Assembly (NCBI RefSeq): GCF_003952945.1
Contig: NZ_QXGK01000023.1
Location: 1-38,283, forward strand
From: Bifidobacterium samirii
GTDB lineage: Bacteria > Actinomycetota > Actinomycetes > Actinomycetales > Bifidobacteriaceae
Direction: 5' to 3'
DNA: 38,283 nucleotides
Positions within the stretch are counted from its first letter, which is position 1, and every line of letters starts with the position of its first letter. The notes below the pieces were generated by a model. The model searched no databases, was not told the origin of the DNA, and worked only from the letters and a program-made list of their open reading frames with translations. Positions 1-8,092 of the stretch are shown piece after piece. The translations under genes were made by a program, and so were the position numbers.

Positions 1-130
1 GCCGCTTCGTCGCCATGCTGATCCTGTCTTCCATAAGACAAGCCAAACAGGACCGATACCGTTCGCGCTCATTCCCGATGAGGCACCACCACACCCTACG
101 CGCTCAAAAAACGTGAGGCACGTCGGCGGT
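1..130. other. High-GC left flank, unassigned
   Basis: This stretch is GC-richer than the DNA that follows and is probably host or older element DNA. Frame 3 is open from the window edge to a TGA at 114-116 and would encode a basic, His/Arg-rich tail; I do not recognise it. A small inverted repeat (ACGTG-AGG-CACGT) lies at 111-123. The shift to AT-rich sequence begins near 131, so the element boundary is placed there only approximately. Confidence 0.3.
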
Positions 131-150
131 AGAATTGTTCACGAGTTTTA

Positions 151-159
151 TGGTATAAT
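151..159 (+). promoter_or_regulatory. Extended -10 promoter for the regulator genes
   Basis: The sequence TGGTATAAT is a perfect extended -10 box (TGnTATAAT). The best -35 candidates are poorly spaced, which is common for extended -10 promoters. It lies about 50 nt upstream of the broken small gene and would also drive the response regulator and kinase genes. Confidence 0.55.
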
Positions 160-207
160 TTGAATACGAAAATTAAGCAACAAATCGGAATTGACAGAGG
201 TAATGAA

Positions 208-386
208 ATGTTTGAAGAATTAGGAATTAGTTTTGGCACAGCACTATAATCGTCTTACTTGCATTATATTTTATAATTAAGTGGGCGGTCAAAAATGGAA
301 TAAAAGAAGCCTATAGGGATATTACAGGGAAAGTCACTACCGAGGATATTGAGGCAGAACAAATATGTAACGAAGAGGAAAAATAG
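208..386 (+). pseudogene. Small single-TM protein gene, frameshifted
   Basis: The start ATG at 208 follows an AGAGG-type ribosome binding site, but the frame ends after 13 codons at TAA 247-249. Removing a -1 shift near 245 (one base missing between CT and ATA) restores a frame that runs to TAG 384-386. The repaired product of about 59 residues has a short N-terminus, one hydrophobic segment rich in I/V/L/A/Y, then a polar tail ending in NEEEK. I do not know its function. Similar small proteins next to regulator/ABC operons in Clostridia are my recollection, not checked. A sequencing error at one base would give the same picture. Confidence 0.6.
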
Positions 387-410
387 TTAATAAAGAGAGG
401 TGCATATGCT

Positions 411-1100
411 ATGCCAGGTATACTTGTGGTTGAAGATGATGAAAATTTAAATCGTGGAATTACATTTTCACTGAAAAAATCCGGATATGAGGTTTTTTCA
501 GCAGAATCAGTGAAAAAAGCGAAAAGAATTGCAAGTGATAATAATGTGGATGTTGCCATTTGTGATGTGAATCTTCCGGATGGAAACGGATTAGAGCTTG
601 TCAGATGGATGCGGAATTGTCAAAATGTATATATTATCTGTCTTACCGCGTTGGATCAGGAGACAGATCAGGTCATGGGATATGAAGCCGGTGCGGACGA
701 TTATATGACGAAACCGTTCAGCCTTTCCGTACTTCTTCTGAAAATCGAGGCTCATTTCCGCCGCAGAAAGAATGAACCCGGAACTCCAAAAATTCATTCA
801 AAGGATATCGTGTTTATCCCCGGAGAGATGAGGGCGTTCGTAAAGGAAAGAGAAATAAGCCTTACGAAGAATGAACTGAAAATGCTGTCCTTTTTTCTTC
901 AAAACCCGAAACAGATTCTTTCAAAAACACAGCTGTTAGAAAACGTGTTTGATCTGGATGGTGATTTTATGGATGAAAACACGGTAGCTGTGAACATCAG
1001 AAGGCTTCGGAAGAAAATCGAAGAGGATCCGGCGGCTCCGGTCTATATTAAAAACATCCGCGGGCTTGGGTATATATGGAATCAGGAGGTAAGTCAGTGA
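411..1100 (+). CDS. OmpR/PhoB-family response regulator
   Basis: This 229-residue regulator has an N-terminal receiver domain (about 1-115) and a C-terminal winged-helix DNA-binding domain (about 130-225). The receiver shows the acidic pair D9/D10, phospho-acceptor D52 in CDVNLPDG, switch residue T79 and K101 in TKPF. The wHTH carries the usual TVAVNIRRLRKK recognition-helix region and the RGLGYIW wing. The start at 411 has GAGAGG about 10 nt upstream; an ATG at 406 is out of frame. The stop overlaps the kinase GTG by 4 nt (GTGA), indicating translational coupling. It probably activates the downstream ABC operon from the promoter around 2396-2429. The exact signal is unknown. Confidence 0.93.
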   Translation: MPGILVVEDDENLNRGITFSLKKSGYEVFSAESVKKAKRIASDNNVDVAICDVNLPDGNGLELVRWMRNCQNVYIICLTALDQETDQVMGYEAGADDYMTKPFSLSVLLLKIEAHFRRRKNEPGTPKIHSKDIVFIPGEMRAFVKEREISLTKNELKMLSFFLQNPKQILSKTQLLENVFDLDGDFMDENTVAVNIRRLRKKIEEDPAAPVYIKNIRGLGYIWNQEVSQ

Positions 1101-2347
1101 CGAAACGACATCGTAAAAAGTGGGTTGATGCCTTGTCACTGGTGCTGCCGGTTCTACTCTTTTTTGCAGTATTGAACTGCTTTACCACCTATTTATATTA
1201 TCAGGATTATCAATGTAAAATGGATATCCTGACAGAAGTTGCGGCGGGCGCAGAGACCACCGGCATGGATGTTGCCGCAGGATGGCTGAAAGGAAACGAC
1301 CATCAAGCCAATGAACAAGGTAAGCAATTATTAGAGCAATACGGGTACTGGGAAAACAAAGGGACTTCGTTTTATGTGCGCTTCCGGCAGAATATCATGA
1401 TAACCGGCTGTACAAGCGCAGTGCTATGTCTGTCTTTGCTAACGTTCCTGTTTTACCGGAAGAAAGCTGAGGCGAAAGAAAGTCGGAAACGATTGGAGCA
1501 GCTAGAGCAAATCCTGATTGCATTTCGGGAAAATCACTTTGAGGTAGTGCCGGACACAGAAGATCATGTCTGGCAGGAGAGACTGAAATTTCAGCTTGAA
1601 GCAATCGGACATCATATCCAGCTGCTGCAAGAGGAAGCCAGAGCGGAGAAGGAAAGCACAAAGGAAATGGTATCCGACATTTCCCATCAGCTGAAAACCC
1701 CGGTTGCAGCCTTGGATACCTGCTTTAGCATATTGCTGCGGAACAATCTGAGTGAGACGGAGCAACAGGAATTTCGCATCCGCTGCCGGAGTGCATTGGA
1801 CGGATTGGAAACATTGTTGCAGTCTCTGCTGGAAATATCCAAACTGGAGACAGGTTTGATTCAGCTTGATCAGAAAACACTTCCCATTATGGATACGATC
1901 ATCTCCGCAGTAAACCGAACGTATCCAAAGGCAGCGGAGAAAGGGATAGAACTTATTTTCGACTGCAACGAATCACTGGAGCATTGTGCACTCATGCAGG
2001 ATAAACGTTGGCTTGGAGAAGCAATCATTAACGTTTTGGACAATGCCATCAAATACAGCCCAGAACATTCAAAAATCACGATCCGTCTACAAAAAAGAAC
2101 CGGCTTTGTGAGAATTGAGATCGAGGATCAGGGAATCGGAATCCCGCAGAGTGAATACCATAAAATATTCCAGCGGTTTTACAGAGGGACTGCGCCGGAA
2201 GTCCGCGAAAAGAGCGGAACTGGCATCGGTCTGTATCTGTCCAGACAGATTATTGAGCAGCATGGTGGGACAATCACGGTAGCCTCCGGCAAAGTCAGAA
2301 AAGGAAGTACCTTTTTGATTCAGCTGCCGGAGAATGGACTTTCGTAG
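1097..2347 (+). CDS. Membrane sensor histidine kinase
   Basis: The 416-residue kinase pairs with the preceding regulator. I chose GTG 1097 because AGGAGGT at 1084-1090 sits 6 nt upstream and the GTGA overlap couples it to the regulator; an ATG at 1076 lies inside the regulator gene. There are two membrane segments (about residues 12-35 and 101-118) enclosing an extracytoplasmic loop of about 65 residues. This differs from the nearly loop-less BceS-type sensors. The H-box is SDISHQLKTP with phospho-acceptor H197. The ATPase domain shows the N-box (LDNAIKYSP), the G1 box (DQGIGIP), the F-box (FQRFYRG) and the G2 box (GTGIGLYL). A rho-independent terminator follows immediately. Confidence 0.92.
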   Translation: MTKRHRKKWVDALSLVLPVLLFFAVLNCFTTYLYYQDYQCKMDILTEVAAGAETTGMDVAAGWLKGNDHQANEQGKQLLEQYGYWENKGTSFYVRFRQNIMITGCTSAVLCLSLLTFLFYRKKAEAKESRKRLEQLEQILIAFRENHFEVVPDTEDHVWQERLKFQLEAIGHHIQLLQEEARAEKESTKEMVSDISHQLKTPVAALDTCFSILLRNNLSETEQQEFRIRCRSALDGLETLLQSLLEISKLETGLIQLDQKTLPIMDTIISAVNRTYPKAAEKGIELIFDCNESLEHCALMQDKRWLGEAIINVLDNAIKYSPEHSKITIRLQKRTGFVRIEIEDQGIGIPQSEYHKIFQRFYRGTAPEVREKSGTGIGLYLSRQIIEQHGGTITVASGKVRKGSTFLIQLPENGLS

Positions 2348-2355
2348 AGATGATG

Positions 2356-2397
2356 AGCAGAAGTCTTTCAAATCTGTAAGACTTCTGCTCTCTTTTT
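2356..2397 (+). terminator. Rho-independent terminator after the kinase gene
   Basis: Perfect 12-bp arms (2356-2367 and 2378-2389, AGCAGAAGTCTT and its complement) enclose a 10-nt loop and are followed by a T-rich tract at 2391-2397. It separates the regulator/kinase transcript from the ABC operon, so the two can be controlled independently. Confidence 0.85.
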
Positions 2398-2429
2398 GAA
2401 AGTGAAATGAAAGGTTCCTTTGATACAAT
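2396..2429 (+). promoter_or_regulatory. Candidate regulated promoter/operator of the ABC operon
   Basis: A TACAAT -10-like box lies at 2424-2429. The only good -35-like box, TTGAAA at 2396-2401, is 22 bp away, too far for unassisted use; this fits activator dependence. Between them is an inverted repeat AAAGG-TT-CCTTT (2410-2421), a plausible binding site for the response regulator. Assignment of the regulator is inference from position. Confidence 0.45.
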
Positions 2430-2459
2430 GCTGGTAAATAAGAAAAGGAGGCCATTGGA

Positions 2460-3134
2460 GTGGGCGTGATATTAGAAACCAAGCAGCTTTGCAAATTTTA
2501 TGGGACGGGGGAAAATCAGGTCAAAGCCGTCAATCATGTGAATATCCAGATTCAACAGGGAGAATTTGTCGCCATTGTCGGAAAATCCGGCTCCGGAAAA
2601 AGTACCCTGCTGCATATGCTGGGCGGGCTGGATACACCAACCAGCGGCAGCGTGATCTTGTCTGACAAGGACCTGTATTCCATGAAGGAGGATCAGCTTG
2701 CCGTTTTCCGGAGAAGAAAGATCGGATTTGTATTTCAGGCATTCAATCTGGTATCCTCCATCAATGTGTGGGAAAATATCGTTCTTCCGTTGGGGCTTGA
2801 CGGAAAAAAAGTGGATAAAGCTTATGTCAATGATATTATCACCACACTGGGTCTTGAACACCGGATTCATAATCTTCCGAATACCCTCTCCGGAGGACAG
2901 CAGCAGCGCGTTGCGATTGCAAGAGCCTTGGTAAACAGACCGGAGATTTTGTTTGCGGACGAGCCAACCGGAAATCTTGATTCCAAGACAAGTGACGAGG
3001 TGATCGCGCTGCTGAAAATGAGCGCAAAAAAATATGGACAGACGATTGTAATGATTACCCATGATGATGAGATCGCGCAGGTTGCTGACCGTATTTTAGT
3101 CATCGAGGATGGACAGGTGGTGGATTTCAATTGA
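2460..3134 (+). CDS. ABC transporter ATP-binding protein (MacB/BceA/LolD type)
   Basis: The 224-residue ATPase starts at GTG 2460, 8 nt after AGGAGG. It has Walker A (GKSGSGKST, about residues 41-49), the Q-loop (FVFQAFNLV), the LSGGQQQR signature, Walker B (ILFADEPTGNLD) and the H-loop (ITHDD). This family powers FtsX-like permeases that export or detach antimicrobial peptides, macrolides or lipoproteins. Its TGA overlaps the TTG start of the permease, so both are made as one unit. The linked two-component system favours an inducible peptide or antibiotic resistance role, but the substrate cannot be read from sequence. Confidence 0.93.
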   Translation: MGVILETKQLCKFYGTGENQVKAVNHVNIQIQQGEFVAIVGKSGSGKSTLLHMLGGLDTPTSGSVILSDKDLYSMKEDQLAVFRRRKIGFVFQAFNLVSSINVWENIVLPLGLDGKKVDKAYVNDIITTLGLEHRIHNLPNTLSGGQQQRVAIARALVNRPEILFADEPTGNLDSKTSDEVIALLKMSAKKYGQTIVMITHDDEIAQVADRILVIEDGQVVDFN

Positions 3135-5560
3135 GGACGATCAGCAAAATTGCATTCAGCAACGACAAAAGAAATCGGACAAGAAGTGTCCTCATTATGA
3201 CGGCGATTTGCCTGACTACCATGCTTCTGGTCATTATCAGTACAATTGGAAATGGACTGATCCTCTTACAGAAGGATCAGGCTGCAAGCTCATACGGAAG
3301 CAACTACGGCCTGTTTATCGCCGCAGATGGTACGCAATTAAAAGAAGTGGAACGCAGAGCTGAGATATCTGATATCGGCATCATGTGTACGGAGGGCATC
3401 CTGAAAGGAAATGAGAATGGCGGCTTTGTCAGTGCGGATGAAACGGTCAGGAAAATGCTTCCCTATAATCAGGAATATGTGTTGAAGGAAGGTACCTATC
3501 CGGAAAAGGCGCAGGAAATTGCCGCAGGACGCGCTTTCTTTGATGCAGTGGGATACCATGATGTAAAGGTCGGAGACACCGTAACATTGGAGTACCGTTC
3601 CGGCATGCAGTCGGAATACGCACCGATGGAATTTACTGTCAGCGGGCTTTTATATGACCGGGATGAATATACCATCGAGGCTTCCTATGTTGTATTCGGT
3701 TCGCAGGATTTTTATAATGAGCGTGTTGCGGAGGGTGACAGGCAATATAATATCTATTTTACCTTGAGCGATTCTGCAAATGTATCTATGAATAATGTTG
3801 CGCCTGTTATAAAAGAAATCGCGGATTCCTGCGGCATTGACCAGAAAAACGTGATCATCAATGACCTCTACCTGCAGTGGGTATTGCAGCCGAGCTATGA
3901 AATGATTGTGGTTTGTGGAACCCTGATCCTCGGAATCGTGCTGTTTTCCGTTGTGGTCATTTATAATATCTTCCAGGTCGGGATCGCCCAGAAGGTTCAG
4001 GAGTACGGAAAAATCAAGGCGCTGGGTGCAACCAGAAAGCAGATGAAGCAGTTGATCTTTCGTGAGGGCATTCTTCTGGCGGTTCCTTCGATACCGCTGG
4101 GGCTGCTGTTTGGTTTCCTGATTGCAAACGTCAGCTTCAACTGGCTGGTGGAGCAGGGAAATCTGGTATCGTCCGGAATCAAGAACCATCAGGTGCCTCT
4201 GTTTTCACTGACAATTATGCTCATCTGCATTTTTGTATCGTTTCTTACGGTCGTTTTGGCTCTGCGCAAACCCATGAAAATTGTTTCCCGGATTTCACCC
4301 ATCGAAGCGACACGGTATCTTGACGGCTCCAAAACGCAAAAACAGGGCAGACGAAAAGGCAGAAAAGATGTCACCGTTTTCTCCATGGCAATGGCAAATG
4401 TGACAGGCAATCCGAAAAGAACCATTGCTACGATTCTTACCATGGGGCTTTCCTGTGTATTGTTTGTAATTATCTCTAATTATGTTGGGAATATTGACAC
4501 GGAGCACGAGGCGCGGATTGCAATCAACCATGGACAATTTGAGTTGCAGCTGGATTATTCCCAGAATTATGATGAAGCCTATTCGGAGAATAATCTGGAC
4601 ACAATCCTACAGAACAACCCACTGAATGATTCTTTGATTAAAGAAATCAAATCCATCCCCGGTGTAACGGATGTACTGACGAGAGAAATCGTCTCTGCAG
4701 ATCTGAACGGAACAAAATTTCCGGTTGCAATCGTAAATCAAGAGGATTTTGAAATGATGCGCGGGGATGGCGATATCGGTTCCATGGACTATGCACAGGC
4801 TGTCAAAAACGGGGATGTTTTCTTTGGCTGGTCCAAGTGGATGGAAGCTGACGGGTATTCTGCGGGTGCACCGATTACATTCAACTTTGACAACGGAAGT
4901 GAAACCTATACCTATCAGGGAAAGATTGCAGGATCCTTTGTAAGCGCGGACACTTATCTTGTCATTCCGGAAGGTGTATACCGTTCCATGAATCCGAGGG
5001 GAACAGCCTATGGATATCTGTGGGTGGACTGTGATAAAAAAGATGTGGCATCTGTAGAGCAAAGCCTGAATGACCTGCTCTCCGATACTTCTCATATCAA
5101 GCTGAACACCTATCACGCAGAATTGCAAACCGCAGAATACGCAAGCCGTATGATGAAGCTTGGCTGCTATCTGTTCATGGCAATTGTCGGTCTCATTGGG
5201 TTTATGAATCTGGCAAACACCATGATCATCAATATCATCACGAAGAAGCAGGAATACGGTGTGCTGCAAGCGGTAGGCATGACCAATAAGCAGTTGAATC
5301 TGAGCTTACAAATACAGGGCTTGATTTTTACGGTTGGCACCATCTGCGTCGCACTTGCTGCCGGTCTGCCCCTTGGCTATGCACTGTTTTCCTATGCGAA
5401 GCATAATGGGATTTTTGGAATGAACGTTTATCACGTTCCTCTTATCCCGATTCTTGTTATGATTCTTCTGGTTGGTATTCTACAAATTGTGCTTTCCTGT
5501 GTTTTAAGCAGTAATCTGAAAAAGGAAACGCTGGTAGAAAGAATAAGGTATCAGGGATAG
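3131..5560 (+). CDS. FtsX-like ABC transporter permease, 8 TM
   Basis: The 809-residue permease starts at TTG 3131, overlapping the ATPase stop, with AGGTGG about 10 nt upstream. The layout is TM1 (about 18-45), a large extracytoplasmic domain (about 50-255), TM2-4 (about 256-283, 308-335, 355-380), TM5 (about 432-452), a second extracytoplasmic domain (about 455-670) and TM6-8 to the end. The two FtsX modules each carry the EYG.(I/V)(K/Q)A(L/V)G motif that contacts the ATPase (EYGKIKALGAT and EYGVLQAVGMT). This is the duplicated-FtsX arrangement, not the 10-TM BceB layout. It probably acts in the membrane with the preceding ATPase in drug or peptide efflux. Confidence 0.9.
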   Translation: MRTISKIAFSNDKRNRTRSVLIMTAICLTTMLLVIISTIGNGLILLQKDQAASSYGSNYGLFIAADGTQLKEVERRAEISDIGIMCTEGILKGNENGGFVSADETVRKMLPYNQEYVLKEGTYPEKAQEIAAGRAFFDAVGYHDVKVGDTVTLEYRSGMQSEYAPMEFTVSGLLYDRDEYTIEASYVVFGSQDFYNERVAEGDRQYNIYFTLSDSANVSMNNVAPVIKEIADSCGIDQKNVIINDLYLQWVLQPSYEMIVVCGTLILGIVLFSVVVIYNIFQVGIAQKVQEYGKIKALGATRKQMKQLIFREGILLAVPSIPLGLLFGFLIANVSFNWLVEQGNLVSSGIKNHQVPLFSLTIMLICIFVSFLTVVLALRKPMKIVSRISPIEATRYLDGSKTQKQGRRKGRKDVTVFSMAMANVTGNPKRTIATILTMGLSCVLFVIISNYVGNIDTEHEARIAINHGQFELQLDYSQNYDEAYSENNLDTILQNNPLNDSLIKEIKSIPGVTDVLTREIVSADLNGTKFPVAIVNQEDFEMMRGDGDIGSMDYAQAVKNGDVFFGWSKWMEADGYSAGAPITFNFDNGSETYTYQGKIAGSFVSADTYLVIPEGVYRSMNPRGTAYGYLWVDCDKKDVASVEQSLNDLLSDTSHIKLNTYHAELQTAEYASRMMKLGCYLFMAIVGLIGFMNLANTMIINIITKKQEYGVLQAVGMTNKQLNLSLQIQGLIFTVGTICVALAAGLPLGYALFSYAKHNGIFGMNVYHVPLIPILVMILLVGILQIVLSCVLSSNLKKETLVERIRYQG

Positions 5561-5566
5561 CAAGTA

Positions 5567-5605
5567 ATATGTAATGAACTAGGTCTTAACGAAGAGGAGA
5601 AATAG
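5567..5605 (+). pseudogene. Duplicated 3' tail of the small membrane-protein gene
   Basis: Right after the permease, the frame ICNELGLNEEEK-stop matches the end of the small gene at 208-386 (ICNEEEK-stop). At DNA level 5587-5610 and 368-391 agree at 21 of 24 positions. No start or upstream part of the gene remains here. The regulator/ABC cassette is thus bracketed by a full copy on the left and a tail on the right, which suggests insertion by recombination at this gene. Confidence 0.55.
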
Positions 5606-5608
5606 ATA

Positions 5609-5690
5609 ACTTCCGATTTGTCGAACTGATAAAATCCCTTTAGGAACTAAAGGGCGCACTTCTATACTCCCCTGTCGGAAGTATCGTGCG
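5609..5690 (-). other. Candidate origin of transfer (MOBQ/RSF1010-pIP501 type)
   Basis: Nested inverted repeats are present: outer arms ACTTCCGA (5609-5616) and TCGGAAGT (5675-5682), and inner CCCTTTAG-GAA-CTAAAGGG (5636-5654). Directly beside the inner hairpin the minus strand reads AAGTGCGCCCTTTAG (complement of 5647-5661), matching the conserved nick core AAGTGCGCCCT of RSF1010, pIP501 and pGO1-like oriT regions. It lies about 600 nt upstream of the MobA/MobL relaxase gene, as expected. The nick position is not assigned. Confidence 0.65.
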
Positions 5691-5960
5691 TCCTGCGGAG
5701 CTTCATTCCCGGTCGGCAGAAGAAAACTGCATGACCGAGAATGTTGCGTCACTTCGTTCCGTCAAGGTGGCTACACCCCCTTGCGCCGCTAATGCGGCTA
5801 TCCCCTGTGGACTTGCCGTCCGCAAACAGCATAAAATGCTGTTCGCCGCCAGCAAGTTTGGAAAAACAAATACCGAAAATCAGACCGTTGACTGGTCGCA
5901 CTATGCGAAAAGTCGGCGGTCTTTTTTTATCCCCAAAATCAAAAAAGGAGGTCAAGCACA
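5691..5960 (+). other. Non-coding leader of the mobilization operon
   Basis: No convincing gene is seen; open frames here lack ribosome binding sites. The stretch holds several stem-loops, including AACAGCAT-AAA-ATGCTGTT at 5825-5843, and ends in the attenuator-like hairpin at 5883-5928 and the AAAGGAGGT ribosome binding site of the next gene. It may be part of the relaxosome binding region or a regulatory leader. Confidence 0.45.
5883..5928 (+). terminator. Terminator/attenuator before the mobilization genes
   Basis: An 11-bp stem (5883-5893 with 5911-5921, two G-U pairs) encloses a 17-nt loop and is followed by seven Ts at 5922-5928. It lies about 30 nt before the DUF3847-like start, so it could end leader transcription or attenuate the mob operon. 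Confidence 0.65.
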
Positions 5961-6320
5961 ATGACAAAACCGAAAACCCTTGAACAGCTCCGAGCCGAAA
6001 AGGAACGAGCCGAGACGCAGCTTGCGCAGGAACAGCACAAGCTGGAGCGTCTGGAGAATCGAAAGAAGTATCTGGAGAAAGGCGAACGCACCAAGCGCAC
6101 CCACCGCCTTTGCAATCTGGGCGGCACGATTGAGAGCCTTGCCCCGGAGGTCAAAGATCTCACACGCACCGAAATGACAGAGCTGATGGAGTACATCTTT
6201 TCTCTGGCAGAAGTCCAGCGAGCCGTCCACCATATGGCGATTACCCACATCAGCCAAGCAAACAGAGAAAAGGAGTTGAAAGTCGATGGCACTATTTCAT
6301 CTGAGCGTCACGCAGACTAA
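5961..6320 (+). CDS. DUF3847-like mobilization accessory protein
   Basis: This 119-residue, highly charged protein begins after a strong AAAGGAGGT site. The N-terminal half (about 7-48) is a Glu/Lys/Gln-rich heptad helix, likely coiled coil, followed by a conserved RTHRLCNLGG segment and a C-terminal helical region. It matches my recollection of the DUF3847 family found just upstream of MobA/MobL relaxases in Clostridia; a MobC-like role at oriT is plausible but inferred. Its 3' end overlaps the relaxase gene by 35 nt. Confidence 0.75.
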   Translation: MTKPKTLEQLRAEKERAETQLAQEQHKLERLENRKKYLEKGERTKRTHRLCNLGGTIESLAPEVKDLTRTEMTELMEYIFSLAEVQRAVHHMAITHISQANREKELKVDGTISSERHAD

Positions 6321-7782
6321 ACGAAGCGCAGGACAGTCCGCTATTGCTTCTGCCGCCTACCGAGCCGGGGAGCGATTGTATAGCGAGTATTACGGCGAAT
6401 ACAGCGACTACACACGCAAGGGCGGCGTGATCTGCTCTGACATTCTCCTGCCGTCCCATGCACCGCCCGAATACGCAGACCGCCAGACGCTATGGAACGC
6501 CGTGGAAAAAGCCGAGCGTGGAAAGAACGCCCAGCTTGCATACAGCTTTGACATTGCCTTGCAGAATGAATTTTCCCTTGAGGAAAACATCGCTCTTGCA
6601 AGGCAATTTTTGTTGGAGAACTTTGTGAGCCGGGGCATGGTGGTTGACTTCGCCGTACACCAGCCAGACCGGGAGGACGGCGGCATACCAAATCCGCATT
6701 TTCATGTGCTTTGCCCCATCCGCCCCATCGAGCAGAACGGCAAATGGGGGCTAAAGCAACGCCGGGTGTACGAGCTGGACGAGGACGGCAACCGTATCCG
6801 GGACGCAGACGGAAAGTTTGTGTTCAACGCCGTTCCCACTACCGACTGGGGCAGTCCCGAAACGCTGGAATACTGGCGGCAGACATGGGCGGAGCTATGC
6901 AACGCCAAGTTTGCGGAAAAGGGGCTTGACGTTCGTATCGACCACCGAAGCTATGAGCGTCAGGGCGTGGAGCTTCTTCCCACCGTCCATGATGGCGCAA
7001 CCGTCCGGGCAATGGAGAAGAAAGGCATACGCACCGAGAAAGGCGAGTTCAACCGCTGGATCAGAGCCACCAACGCCGTTATCCGGGACATCAAGAAGAA
7101 AATCGCTCTCCTGTTTGATTGGATTGCCGAAGCAAAAGCGGAGCTTGCCAAGCCGCAGGCACCCGACCTTGTTTCTCTGCTGAACGCCTATTACACCCAG
7201 CGCAGAGCCGGGGCGTATTCGCAGAAAGGCAAGGTCAGCAATCTAAAGGAGATGAACGAGACTTTCAATTATCTCCGGGCAAACGACATTTACTCCCTTG
7301 AAGATTTGGAACACCGTGTCAGCGAACACAGTGCTGCCACAGAGAGCTTGAAGAAAACGCTGGACGAACAGACCGCCCGAATGAAAGCAATTAAGCAGCT
7401 CTATGACAGCTCCGCTGCTTTCCAGAGCTTGAAGCCTATCTATGACGGCTTGCAGAAAATCAAGTTTGAGAAGCCCAGAGCCAAGTACAAGGCAGAGCAT
7501 GAAGCGGAACTGAAACAGTTCTACGCCGCCAGACGAAAGCTGACCGGAGAGTTCCCGGACGGTAAGGTGGATATGAAAAAGCTGTCCGCAGAGTATGACG
7601 CTCTGGAACAGGCGCATGAAACCACCTACGGCGAGTTTAAGACCGTCAGAGACGATTTACACCGCCTTTGGAAGGTCAAGTCATGCGTAGATACTGCCGC
7701 CCGATTTAACGAGCGTACAGAGGAACAAAAGCTCCAAAATCGACCCCAAACACGACACAAAAAGGAGGATATATCCCGATGA
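6286..7782 (+). CDS. MobA/MobL family relaxase (MOBQ)
   Basis: The 498-residue protein would nick oriT and pilot the transferred strand. The start at 6286 has AAAAGGAG upstream and lies inside the end of the preceding gene. Motif I contains Y25 in SAAYRAGE, the expected catalytic tyrosine position of MobA-type relaxases. The metal-binding motif has H125 and the H138/H140 pair in NPHFHVL. The rest (about 270-490) is helical and charged, shorter than RSF1010 MobA, with no primase domain. Its stop overlaps the next start as ATGA. The protein is intact, so mobilization by a helper conjugative system is conceivable. Confidence 0.92.
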   Translation: MALFHLSVTQTKRSAGQSAIASAAYRAGERLYSEYYGEYSDYTRKGGVICSDILLPSHAPPEYADRQTLWNAVEKAERGKNAQLAYSFDIALQNEFSLEENIALARQFLLENFVSRGMVVDFAVHQPDREDGGIPNPHFHVLCPIRPIEQNGKWGLKQRRVYELDEDGNRIRDADGKFVFNAVPTTDWGSPETLEYWRQTWAELCNAKFAEKGLDVRIDHRSYERQGVELLPTVHDGATVRAMEKKGIRTEKGEFNRWIRATNAVIRDIKKKIALLFDWIAEAKAELAKPQAPDLVSLLNAYYTQRRAGAYSQKGKVSNLKEMNETFNYLRANDIYSLEDLEHRVSEHSAATESLKKTLDEQTARMKAIKQLYDSSAAFQSLKPIYDGLQKIKFEKPRAKYKAEHEAELKQFYAARRKLTGEFPDGKVDMKKLSAEYDALEQAHETTYGEFKTVRDDLHRLWKVKSCVDTAARFNERTEEQKLQNRPQTRHKKEDISR

Positions 7783-8081
7783 AAAAATACGACTGGAAGA
7801 ACGAATACAACCCCATCCGCAGAACGGCAAAACGCCTTTTGAGCGGAGAGCCTTTGACCGATGGCAGACCGCTTTCCAATCTAATTGAGCTGGACGAACA
7901 CACCCGGAAATGCCTTGCCTTTGAAGCCACCCTCACCGACCGTCAGATTGATATGTTGCAGGATTTGGGCTATCTGCCCGTTACCACAAGACAGTACGGT
8001 GAGGAATGTGCAAACTGCCCCTATACGCTGGACGAGCGTGAGCATGGCGTTTGCAGACGATGCGCTGTTTTCAAGAAGTAA
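7779..8081 (+). CDS. Small Cys-rich protein of the mob operon
   Basis: The 100-residue protein starts in an ATGA overlap with the relaxase. Its C-terminus carries two CxxC pairs (CANC and CRRC), which suggests a zinc ribbon that could bind nucleic acid or a partner. I recognise it only as a conserved hypothetical protein between relaxase and replication genes of such elements. No function can be assigned. Confidence 0.75.
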   Translation: MKKYDWKNEYNPIRRTAKRLLSGEPLTDGRPLSNLIELDEHTRKCLAFEATLTDRQIDMLQDLGYLPVTTRQYGEECANCPYTLDEREHGVCRRCAVFKK

Positions 8082-8092
8082 GGAGGACGCTC

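Noticed and set aside
5686-5983. Small ORFs before the mobilization genes
   Set aside because: They overlap the hairpin-rich leader and the attenuator, lack ribosome binding sites and conflict with the strong start at 5961.
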